This document shows, one piece after another, positions 48,083 to 55,657 of a stretch of DNA of 64,000 nucleotides. Location of the stretch: contig CBDCFM010000020.1 of the NCBI GenBank assembly GCA_965216035.1, forward strand, positions 558,001-622,000, in the 5' to 3' direction. Origin of the DNA: G963664115 sp965216035 (GTDB lineage: Bacteria; Acidobacteriota; Terriglobia; 20CM-2-55-15). The notes under the pieces are model-generated. The model was not told where the DNA came from and did not search any database. It was given only the letters and a program-made list of their open reading frames with translations. Positions within the stretch are counted from its first letter, which is position 1, and the number at the start of each line of letters is the position of its first letter. A program made the position numbers and the translations under genes.

Positions 48083-48202
48083 GAACTGGTGTCGGTGGAG
48101 ACGAAAGCCCGTAGCTGGAATGGCCCGCAACGTGCCATGGAAACCACGAAGCCGGATGTAGCTTATAACGGCTGAAAAGTCCCTGATCACTAACACCAGT
48201 TC
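48083..48202 (+). ncRNA. Candidate structured RNA element (about 120 nt) upstream of the zinc-ribbon gene
   Basis: A perfect 10-bp inverted repeat closes it: GAACTGGTGT (48083-48092) and ACACCAGTTC (48193-48202). Inside are two further perfect 5-bp pairings, ATGGC (48120-48124) with GCCAT (48134-48138), and AGCCG (48150-48154) with CGGCT (48169-48173). A multi-branched fold of this size, 52 bases before a start codon, is what a riboswitch or other cis-acting RNA would look like. I could not match it to any class I know. It might also be a small mobile-element derivative. Strand is assumed from the downstream gene. Confidence 0.4.
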
Positions 48203-48254
48203 AACCTGCGTGGGCTAGATTTGATGCCCCCCCGAGCCGCCTGAGGATTCTGTA

Positions 48255-48560
48255 ATGCACGGCGAAGAACCAGATGTGACTTTGAAGCGCGGCATCAATA
48301 CACAAAATGGCATCCAGGATCGGAGCGCTCCTCCCGAACAGCTAGACATCGTGCTTGTCGACGAGGGAGCGTTGCGTGAAGCACAGGACTACGTGATTGC
48401 GTGCGAACACTGTGATGCGAACTCAGGCATGACTTTCGACTATCTGCTCGATGAGGTCATGGGTTGCGAGCCCACACGGACCGAGTATCTCATGTGTCGG
48501 TCCGCGCAGTGCACGCATTGTGACGGTGAGGTCACAGAAAAAACTCTTGTCATTGCTTAG
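48255..48560 (+). CDS. Small zinc-ribbon-like protein of unknown function (101 aa)
   Basis: Contains a CEHC pair near residue 50 and CTHC near residue 87, with two more Cys between (GCEP, MCRS); two CxxC knuckles separated by about 35 residues suggest a zinc ribbon. The text between, GMTFDYLLDEVMG, and the ending GEVTEKTLV look conserved-protein-like. No signal peptide or transmembrane segment. ATG 48255 follows the candidate RNA. I do not recognise a function. Confidence 0.65.
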   Translation: MHGEEPDVTLKRGINTQNGIQDRSAPPEQLDIVLVDEGALREAQDYVIACEHCDANSGMTFDYLLDEVMGCEPTRTEYLMCRSAQCTHCDGEVTEKTLVIA

Positions 48561-48712
48561 CGGGTTCCGGTCCCGCCGCTTGGACCCTGCGGCCAGCGCG
48601 GGCGTGGTCTCTCAGAAAGCTCAGGTCGCCTGCGTACAGCTGCGGGTAGAGATAACGCTCTCGACTCTCGCACTGGTTACGCAACGCGGTGTCTACCTCT
48701 AACGATCACGGA

Positions 48713-49270
48713 TTACGTCAGGTTCCTATACTTGATGCGAAACGCGTGTTCGAGCGACTCCAAATACGCCGCCGCGTCTGGTGCGTTTTCCTCTGGCGCC
48801 CAGGAGGCAAATTCTTTTTCCGCAGAGGGATCGAAGGGTCCGGATTTCACTTCGAAGAGCACGGTGTCGGGTTGAAGGGAGATAAACGTGTGCCACAGAT
48901 TCTCCCGGCTGTCCACAGCCATGGCCCCTTGTGTGGGATGGAGAAGAACCGAGTTCTCCATGTCCAGCTTTCCATCATCGCGGAAAACGACAAAGCCTGC
49001 GGCACCGGTAACTAGAACGAGCGGCTCCGCCATGGGTGAAATCCGATGTCGGTGCGGGCGGATGTAGCTGCCCGGCTGGACTGCGTTGAGCATCCGCTGG
49101 AGGGGATCCGAGTCTTCCCGATGGAGGATCAGCACTTCCCTTTTTCGAGGATTGCGAGCAGCTTCGCGACTCTTAGTCTGAAGAAGCTCGCGATCTATTG
49201 CCAGAGTGCGTTCATGACGGGAAATTGTCGCGAAACGGGACAGTCGCTCAATGGGCGCTGCAGCCATCAT
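48713..49270 (-). CDS. WbuC-family cupin fold metalloprotein
   Basis: About 185 aa. The cupin block has SYIRPHRHRIS (metal-binding His pair), then EPLVLVTGAAGFVVFRDDG and, in the second motif, ENLWHTFISLQPDTVLFEVKSGPF. This matches the WbuC family of small cupins in O-antigen and exopolysaccharide clusters. ELLQTKSREAARNPRKREVLILH at the N-terminal side is also typical. Start is ATG 49270 or 49267; GGGAGG lies just upstream on the minus strand. The exact reaction of the family is not known. Confidence 0.85.
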   Translation of the reverse strand: MMAAAPIERLSRFATISRHERTLAIDRELLQTKSREAARNPRKREVLILHREDSDPLQRMLNAVQPGSYIRPHRHRISPMAEPLVLVTGAAGFVVFRDDGKLDMENSVLLHPTQGAMAVDSRENLWHTFISLQPDTVLFEVKSGPFDPSAEKEFASWAPEENAPDAAAYLESLEHAFRIKYRNLT

Positions 49271-49484
49271 CCCTCCCAAGTCACAAATATACGCTCCGAC
49301 GGGGTGAATTTATCGAATGAGCTGTCGGGTCAGAAAACATGAGCGGCCCTGCAAACGGCTTCACCATGCCGATTGTCACGATCGTTGACCGAGTTCAGAA
49401 TAAGTCCCGAAGTTCCTTTTTGCTTCGCTCAACCTCCTCGCAGACTGGGCATTTACAGCCATCGGGCAGACCTCGATGGTAGCC

Positions 49485-49685
49485 TCAGATCATCTTTTGA
49501 AGGGCTGCTAGTTCCTCACAGGCTCGGAGGTCGTCAGCCAGCACCCGGTCGAGGGCCTCTCCCGTGCTGGCCAATCTGGATTCAAGCCTGGCGATACGGT
49601 CCCCGGCCGCTGCAAGTTCAGCCCGCAACTGTTGATCCTTTTTCAGATCCCCTTGCGGACCCCTGCCTTCCAGATTGTCGCTCAT
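49485..49685 (-). CDS. Small coiled-coil protein (66 aa), hypothetical
   Basis: Begins ATG 49685. The sequence is charged and heptad-like: LKKDQQLRAELAAAGDRIA, then LESRLASTGEALDRVLADD, with Leu/Ala at regular positions, suggesting a short coiled coil. No known motif. It stands alone between WbuC and the transposase remnant; expression is uncertain. Confidence 0.4.
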   Translation of the reverse strand: MSDNLEGRGPQGDLKKDQQLRAELAAAGDRIARLESRLASTGEALDRVLADDLRACEELAALQKMI

Positions 49686-50027
49686 ATGTTAGGTTCCCAG
49701 CGGGTGTATTTTCCAATGGCGTTCGGGGAAAGGCAAGCGTCCATTTGATTGATAGAAGTGGGAAGGTGAAGCGAACGTGTGGAACCTAGAGGCGCACACA
49801 TCCGACTCTAAGGCACCGGTGACCAGATCAGGTGAGCCTCGGAATCCGAGTCCCGGCATACCGCCCGGGATTCGGCTCAATGTCCAGAATGATCGTCTTT
49901 CTACATTGAAAATGGCTCTGGTTGGGTCGTTATTCAACCGGGCTTTCAAGTGGCCCGGCGGGCTTTGGCACTTGTCAAGAAATTTGTGTTTGAGAGGAGG
50001 ATCATGGTTGATTCAGCAGGGAGAAAT
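49686..50027. other. Gene-free stretch
   Basis: About 340 bases with no motif-bearing frame and no repeat that I can see. The end of this stretch may contain further decayed sequence of the transposase remnant that follows. Confidence 0.4.
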
Positions 50028-50797
50028 TCGAGCGCTACCAACCGGATTAACAAGCGATTGAATAGCGTTGTTGAGAAGTTTGCCGATCGTGGGCTCGCGG
50101 AAGACTCGTCATACCTGATCCTGGACGTCCGGTAGGAGAAGACCCACTTCGAGAGTGCGATTCGAAACCAGCCGGTGCAGGTGGCAATCGGAATAAAATG
50201 GGACGGTCGGCGCTCGATATTAGCGGTGGAATTAGCGAATCGGGACAGCCGCAATAGCCGGCGGATTTCCTTTCCCGGCTCCCAAAGCGGGGTCCGACAG
50301 GTGTGGAGTTTGTCGTCACTGACGATCATGCGGGATTAATGAAAGCCATTGCCGCGCTGTTACCGGAGGCGATCTGGCAACGCCGCTATTTCCACTTCCT
50401 TCGCAACGCACTGGACTACCTGCCCCGATGAGCCGACGACGATTGTATGCAGGAGCTACGCTGGCTCTAGGAACGACGTGATCTATCCGAGGCCCGACGG
50501 GATATGGCCGCGCGGCTGAAGAAGTGGCAGCGGAAGTACCCAAAACTCTGTCACTGGGTCGAGAACAACATCGAGGAAAGGCTAAGATTCTATCGGCTTC
50601 CACGACAGCACCATAAGCACATGAAGTCGACCAATATGCTGGAACGGCTCAATGAAGACATCAAACGACGCACTCATGTTGTTCGTATCTTCCCCAATCA
50701 CGACAGTTTTCTCCGTTTGGTCCGCGAACTGGCTACTGAGATGCATGAAAGCTGGATCGAGGCGACCCGATACTTGATGGTGTCCTTTCTAAGGTAA
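50028..50797 (+). pseudogene. Remnant of a second kind of IS256-family transposase
   Basis: The plus strand reads ATNRINKRLNSVVEKFADR, YLILDVR-stop-EK (TAG at 50133-50135 where the family has Tyr in LILDARYEK), AIGIKWDGRRSILAVELANR, then a frameshift near 50290, VEFVVTDDHAGLMKAIAAL, two more in-frame stops (after YLPR and after ELRWL), and finally STNMLERLNEDIKRRTHVVR to 50797. This is the order of IS256 transposases of the YLILDARYE type, a different subgroup from the intact copies flanking the region. The conserved DDH and the E of LERLNE remain but the gene is clearly dead. The N-terminal third is missing. Confidence 0.87.
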
Positions 50798-51066
50798 CAA
50801 AAGGAACAGAAGAAGGAGTCGTTGCGAAACGCGGCGGCTTAAACCCCAACAGAGATGCCGAATCATAAATTGCAGAGCTTGACGCACTCAACCAAAAATG
50901 AGAATCTCCTCGACGTCTTAGGCGCGGGAAACTGGATCGGTACGCGACTAACCGTGCCTCCTCAGTAGGCGCACTATACCTTAGCGACCTGGAGAGCTGC
51001 TATTTCAGTGTGGAAGTAGATTTGCCGCGATTAGGTCCAAGATTAGCCTCAACGCAAGCGAATGAG

Positions 51067-52452
51067 GAGTTATTGTCAAAAGTGGTGTTTAGGAGATTGA
51101 TTCAAGCGGCGGTCTGATCGAGCTTTGTCACTTCGATTCCATCGTTAAATTTCACTCCAGTAATCACCTTGACCAGATCATCGAATCCTCGTAATCGTCG
51201 CCAGTTCTTCTCAGCGCACTGACCCAGCTTGAACATCATGTGCAGCATTCCATCCCGTGTCAGGCAGCCTCTGGATCGCTTGGTTCGGTGTCGAATGGTG
51301 GCAAAGGTCGATTCAATGGGATTAGTCGTTCGGATGCTCTGCCAGTGCTTGGCCGGAAAGCCGTAAAAGGCCAGCAGTTCTTCTCTGTCTTTCTGCAGGC
51401 AGACAGTGGCTTTCGGATACTTCGGCTCATAGGTTTCAATGAACAGATCGAATGCCTTCTCGGCATCTGCGTGTGTCTCAGCCTTCCAGATCGCGTGCAG
51501 TGCCTGTTTCGCTTTCGCCTGGACCGACTTGGGTAAGCAGTTGAGCACATTCATGGTCTTGTGCATCCAGCAGCGTTGTTGGTGTGTCTCGGGATAGATT
51601 TCCTCCAGTGCGGCCCAGAACCCCATCGCCCCGTCACCGATGGCCAACTTCGGAATATTCATCCCTCGGGACTTCAGCTTCAACAAGACCTCACGCCAAC
51701 TCTGTGTCGATTCCCGTACACCGTCTTCGATCGCCAGAAAACGCTTCTCTCCGCGTTCATTCACGCCGATCACGACCAACGCACACAACTTGGTTTGTTC
51801 AGCTCGAAGTCCGCTGTAGATACCGTCGGCCCAGACATAGACCCAGCGGTCGGCGTCCAAACGCTGGTCGCACCCGATGCGGTACTCTTCAGCCCAGACC
51901 CGTTTCAAGCGCGATACCGTGCTCGCTGACAAGCCCTGCGCCTTCGGACCGACAAGAACTTTCAGGGCCTCACCCATCTCGCCACTGGAGACGCCTTTCA
52001 AATACAACCACGGCACGGCGGCTTCCATCGACTGCGTCTTCCGAATGTAGGGGGGTACCAGGGCCGAGCGGAACGTCACAGCTTCGCCCGTCTTGGCGCG
52101 AACCTTCGGGATTTGCACCGTTACCGGACCCAGGCCGGTCTGCAGCTCGCGTTCAGGCAGATAACCGTTGCGCACCACTCCAGCCTTCCCCGTCTCGGTT
52201 CGCCGATCGCCGTGCTGGGATAGCAGTTCGGACAGTTCGGCTTCCACAGCGCGTTGGATCAGCTCTTGCGCCCCGGCTCGTAGCAGGTCGGTCACTGGGT
52301 CTGCAATCGCTTCTCGATCTTCCAGTTCAATAACGATACTCTTACTCATAGTGGCGTATCTCCTTTGGTTGCTTTGAAGTCTCGTAAACAACAAATCAAC
52401 CAGATACGCCGCTTTTCTTCAATCCCTCAAACACCAGATTCGGTTATAACTC
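51067..52452 (-). mobile_element. IS256-family insertion sequence, copy 2 (inverted), complete, 1386 bp
   Basis: Same termini as copy 1, in reverse orientation: GAGTTATTGTC at 51067 and GGTTATAACTC ending at 52452. It has its own 9-bp target duplication, GCGAATGAG (51058-51066 and 52453-52461). The different duplications show the two copies inserted independently. Confidence 0.94.
51102..52349 (-). CDS. IS256-family (Mutator-type) transposase, copy 2
   Basis: 415 aa, intact, with the same motifs as copy 1 (YVWADGIYSG, AIGDGAMGFWAAL, TTNPIESTFATIRHRTK). Replacements relative to copy 1 include Thr/Ala in the RxGAQ segment, Trp/Arg in PPYIxKTQ, QTRQQ/ETHQQ and His/Asp in CLTRxGML, so it is not a fresh local duplicate. 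Start chosen as ATG 52349 with the AAGGAGAT ribosome site. Confidence 0.95.
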   Translation of the reverse strand: MSKSIVIELEDREAIADPVTDLLRAGAQELIQRAVEAELSELLSQHGDRRTETGKAGVVRNGYLPERELQTGLGPVTVQIPKVRAKTGEAVTFRSALVPPYIRKTQSMEAAVPWLYLKGVSSGEMGEALKVLVGPKAQGLSASTVSRLKRVWAEEYRIGCDQRLDADRWVYVWADGIYSGLRAEQTKLCALVVIGVNERGEKRFLAIEDGVRESTQSWREVLLKLKSRGMNIPKLAIGDGAMGFWAALEEIYPETHQQRCWMHKTMNVLNCLPKSVQAKAKQALHAIWKAETHADAEKAFDLFIETYEPKYPKATVCLQKDREELLAFYGFPAKHWQSIRTTNPIESTFATIRHRTKRSRGCLTRDGMLHMMFKLGQCAEKNWRRLRGFDDLVKVITGVKFNDGIEVTKLDQTAA

Positions 52453-52862
52453 GCGAATGAGTCTTGTGGAATACAAGCAGTGGCTTCCGGGCGTCGAGTT
52501 ATGTTCGAGCCGGCGAGTAGGGCAACGTGAGCAGGTACGGTCAGCGGTCTCTGATGATATAGGCCGCTCAGTAGGGTAGTATCCTGTCACGAATAAAAGA
52601 CTTGTACAGGATCGAAACGTAGTGAATCGATTCTTGCCTTGAGTCTTGCGATTCGCATTGTGGTGCGGTCGAAGAGCAAACAGAGGAACCAGCGGGCAGG
52701 GGTATTGAGCTTCAAAAGAACCCGTTGCTAGGATGCCGATGTCGATGCGGCCACAGTGCGAGACCCCGGAGAAACTTTCCGAACTCAACTCTTCCCTCGT
52801 CAGACTGCATGTCAGAACTTCTGAAGTGTCATTCTCGCGAATACTCGTGAACGGAGTTGTGA
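52453..52862. other. Gene-free leader upstream of the oxidoreductase
   Basis: Native sequence right of IS256 copy 2, starting with the second GCGAATGAG. No supported gene. GGAG at 52853-52856 serves the next gene. A long minus-strand frame through this stretch has no motif and overlaps the oxidoreductase. Confidence 0.4.
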
Positions 52863-53699
52863 ATGTGGGTAAATAGTTCGACGACCACGGTACCAGCGGA
52901 CAGTCAATCAGTACTCCGGGTGGGTGTCGTCGGCGCAGGTTTTGTTTCAGCTTACCACTTGCGCACTCTAAAGAGACTCGCGGGTGTCGAGGTGGTCGGT
53001 GTTGCAGACTTGATTCAGGAACGAGCGGAGAGCGTAGCCAGGCGGTTTCAGATTCCAAGTGCTTATACATCGATCGAGGCACTACTTGAAGACAACGTCG
53101 ACGTTCTTCATATTCTGACGCCAGCCCGCTCTCATTTCGAGCTGGCATTGAAGGGGATTCAGGCTGGCAGCAATGTATTTGTGGAGAAGCCCTTTACCTC
53201 CTCGGTCGAACATTGCAGGCGTCTGGTCGAAGAAGCGCGACTGCGGGGGCGCCGTCTCGGCGTCGATCATTCCTTGCTCAGAGGTCACACTCTAATGAAA
53301 GGTCTGGAACTCGTCCGTGGCGGAACCGTAGGCAATGTCATTTCGGCTCGGTTCCATCGGACGGGAAAAGCACCACGCCGTCCAGACAAGCGTCCTCCGT
53401 ATCCGCTGGACGGCGATCCGTTTCGCGAGGTGGGAGTCCATGCTTTGTACTTGATGGCGGCGGTTCTCGGATCGATTCGTGACGCCTCCTACATGTTTCG
53501 CTCGACTGGATACCAAACGGATTTCAAGAACGATGAGTGGTTCGTACAGCTGGAGTGTGAGAAAGGTCTGGCGCAAATTCAACTCACCTGGAACGGGCCG
53601 GATGAGCAGACGCTCGAAATCTACGGGGACGAGGGACGACTCAAGATCGATCTTACATCTGGCCTAGTACTCCGGCGGCGACTAAGGAATGGGAAGAAT
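52863..53699 (+). pseudogene. 5' part of an IS3-interrupted Gfo/Idh/MocA oxidoreductase
   Basis: NAD(P)-dependent sugar-type oxidoreductase. N-terminal Rossmann motif RVGVVGAGFVSAYHLRTL, then DVLHILTPARSHFELAL and the family hallmark VFVEKPFTSS (EKP). The second domain follows with DPFREVGVHALYLMAA. At codon 279 (AAT, 53697-53699) an IS3-family element interrupts it; translation then runs 39 codons into the element to a TGA at 53814-53816. The rest is at 54969-55268. Restored length is about 378 aa, normal for the family. The gene precedes a UDP-sugar dehydrogenase, suggesting nucleotide-sugar metabolism. Confidence 0.9.
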
Positions 53700-53763
53700 A
53701 GAAGTGGACCCCATTCGTTGGACAGCGCGGCAGCCGAATTAAGGTGGATTCTGCCGTTCATGG

Positions 53764-54642
53764 TTAGGCTGCCGAAGTCAGTGGTCCGATTCCAGCGTAG
53801 GCTTCAGTCGGCGTGAGATCGCCCAATGCGGAATGCGGCCGGTCATCATTGTAATAGTCCATCCAGACACCGATTTGGTGCTGCGCATCTTTGAAGTCAG
53901 TGAAAGCGCTTAGATAAACGCATTCGTACGTCATCGAGCGCCATAAGCGTTCGATGAAAACATTGTCCATCCATTGCCCCTTGCCGTCCATGGAGATCCG
54001 GATTCCTTGATCTTTGAGTGGATCGGTCCAGGTGCTGCTGGTGAACTGGCTGCCTTGATCGGTGTTGAAGATTTCCGGACAGCCGTATTGCTCGATAGCC
54101 TCGTCGAGGGCCTCGACGCAGAATGTCGTGTCCTGCGTGTTGGATAGCCGCCACGACAGCACCTTGCGCGTGTGCCAGTCCATGATCGCAACTAGATAAA
54201 GGAAGCCGTGCGCCATCGGGATATAGGTGAGGTCGGTGCACCAAACCTGATTGGCCCGATCTACGGTAATGTCGTTCAACAGATACGGGTAGACCGGATG
54301 ACCCGGGTTTCGCCGGGACGTGTGCGGTTGCGGCGCCACCGACCGCAGTCCCATCAGCCGCATCAGCCGCCGCACCCGCTTCCGGCCGACACCATAGCCG
54401 AGACGGTTCAGATGACGCACCATCTGCCTCGAACCGTACCAGGGCATCTTCAGATACGCTTCGTCAATCACGCGCATCAGCTCGAGATTGCGCTCACTCT
54501 CACCCCGGGGCCGATAGTACCAACTGGATCGGCTCATCCTGATCAACTCGCACTGCCGCACGACGCTGAGCTCATGATGGTCGGGTTGGACCATCTCGCG
54601 CCTTCGATCCAGGCTCACCGATTGAAGGCTTTGGCTAAAAAA
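53764..54642 (-). CDS. IS3-family transposase OrfB, made by -1 frameshifting
   Basis: Catalytic DDE subunit. Motifs: MSRSSWYY, DEAYLKMPWYGSR, RKRVRRLMRLMGL, VWCTDLTYIP (first Asp), NTDQGSQFTS (second Asp) and the C-terminal DYYNDDRPHSALGDLTP. There is no independent start with a ribosome site; the frame opens through OrfA codons in -1. At the junction OrfA reads GAT TTT TTA GCC, that is T_TTT_TTA, a standard slippery heptamer (minus-strand T run at 54642-54637), after which -1 gives FFSQSLQSVS. The fusion OrfAB is therefore the expected transposase. Confidence 0.92.
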   Translation of the reverse strand, partial: FFSQSLQSVSLDRRREMVQPDHHELSVVRQCELIRMSRSSWYYRPRGESERNLELMRVIDEAYLKMPWYGSRQMVRHLNRLGYGVGRKRVRRLMRLMGLRSVAPQPHTSRRNPGHPVYPYLLNDITVDRANQVWCTDLTYIPMAHGFLYLVAIMDWHTRKVLSWRLSNTQDTTFCVEALDEAIEQYGCPEIFNTDQGSQFTSSTWTDPLKDQGIRISMDGKGQWMDNVFIERLWRSMTYECVYLSAFTDFKDAQHQIGVWMDYYNDDRPHSALGDLTPTEAYAGIGPLTSAA

Positions 54643-54896
54643 TCCCGCTCCACCACGAGTTCCCCGATCTTGGCTTGCAGATCTTTGATCTCCTCCTCGT
54701 GGTTCCGGACGGACGGGTCCTTTCCCCGCTGGAACGTCTCCTTGACCCCATCCAGCGCATCGCGCTTCCACTTCGTGATCATGTTCGGGTGGATTTTGTA
54801 CCGCGCCGCCAACTCCGCCATCGTCCCGTCGCCGCGCATCGCGGCCAACGCCACCTTCGCTTTGAAGTCCGCAGAAAAATTCCGTCGTTTTGCCAT
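54615..54896 (-). CDS. IS3-family transposase OrfA
   Basis: 93-aa DNA-binding subunit: RRNFSADFKAKVALAAM, a helix-turn-helix (TMAELAARYKIHPNMITKWK) and a C-terminal leucine-zipper-like segment EEEIKDLQAKIGELVVERDFL. ATG at 54896-54894. Its 3' end overlaps orfB and holds the T_TTT_TTA slip site. Confidence 0.93.
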   Translation of the reverse strand: MAKRRNFSADFKAKVALAAMRGDGTMAELAARYKIHPNMITKWKRDALDGVKETFQRGKDPSVRNHEEEIKDLQAKIGELVVERDFLAKAFNR

Positions 54897-54965
54897 CGTT
54901 GTAACGTCCTCTCATCTGTGCAGAGCCCGCCTTACAACGCTGTCCGAAATTTGGGGTCCACTTCT

Positions 54966-55268
54966 AATGCAGTACGGCACACCGTGGTGAATCCAGTGAT
55001 CGAGGCTGTGACAAGTATCTTTCAAGTAGGCTGGCGCGTGGCGGGAAATATGACAGGGAGGGTGAAAGTTTATCAAGGAATCGATGGAATGATCCGCGAA
55101 TATTACCGAGTTCTTAAGGAAGGCATTCCCATGCCCGTCAGCTTTCCCGAGTTAGTGAACGTCGTCACGTGGACCGAGCAGATTGCAAACGTCGCGGAAA
55201 TGTCAGGATATCCCAACGGTGTTGCTGAAGGAGATCGGAGACTTTCGAAATCCGCAGGAGCTGGCTGA
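54966..55268 (+). pseudogene. 3' part of the IS3-interrupted Gfo/Idh/MocA oxidoreductase
   Basis: After the second AAT the host frame continues GCA GTA CGG ... to a TGA at 55266-55268. It encodes VIEAVTSIFQVGWRVAGNM, then VYQGIDGMIREYYRVLKEG and PVSFPELVNVVTWTEQI, which is the C-terminal segment of the family (YxGlxxLierFyxsLreGxPPPVS). Without the element the two parts form one open frame. No separate start signal is visible. Confidence 0.87.
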
Positions 55269-55657
55269 CCCGTTGCTCCGCAATAGCCATCGAGCGAACC
55301 TTCGAGGAACCCTCGCCGCGAGTGGGGATCGACACAGGGTTCTGACCCTTGACCCTCAAACTGCAACCCTCCGAGCGCTGTTCGGAAAGACTTGAGGGTC
55401 TTGTCATACTTCCGAGAACCAGCGGCACACAACGAAGACTTGTAAAATACTCTGCGACCCTGGCGTAGGATAGGGGTGCGCCCAAGCGATTCTTGTTCGG
55501 CAATGGACTGGGGACCGAGATCTTCTATCTGATTCCCTTCCATCTGCACAGCCCGGCCTGAGGCGTTTTTCAGTTTGCCCAGGGGCCTCCACCCCCAAAT
55601 GGGAATTGTATGTACATGTTCGGGGTGTCGATACTTTCAAAACTTGAGGAAAAAGAA
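55269..55657. other. Gene-free stretch
   Basis: No supported gene before the dehydrogenase start. TCAAAACTTGAGGAAAA just upstream of 55658 provides a ribosome site. An in-frame ATG at 55610 could extend the dehydrogenase into this stretch. Confidence 0.4.

Larger units (their letters stand above)
53700..54965 (-). mobile_element. IS3-family insertion sequence, complete, 1266 bp
   Basis: Inverted repeats AGAAGTGGACCCC...GGACA (53700-53724) and its counterpart TGTCC...GGGGTCCACTTCT (54941-54965). A 3-bp target duplication AAT (53697-53699 and 54966-54968) is the size usual for IS3. It carries orfA and orfB on the minus strand in a -1 arrangement. A truncated relative lies at 5160-5823. Confidence 0.94.

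Noticed and set aside
48083..48202. Retron-like RNA, because of its inverted repeat ends
   Set aside because: No reverse transcriptase gene lies nearby; the downstream gene is a small zinc-ribbon protein.
41220..52452. Composite transposon formed by the two IS256 copies
   Set aside because: Each copy has its own, different 9-bp target duplication and the transposases differ at about ten residues; a composite would share one duplication at the outer ends.
52444..53148. A 234-codon minus-strand frame before and over the oxidoreductase
   Set aside because: No motif, no ribosome site, and it opposes the Rossmann-fold coding sequence.
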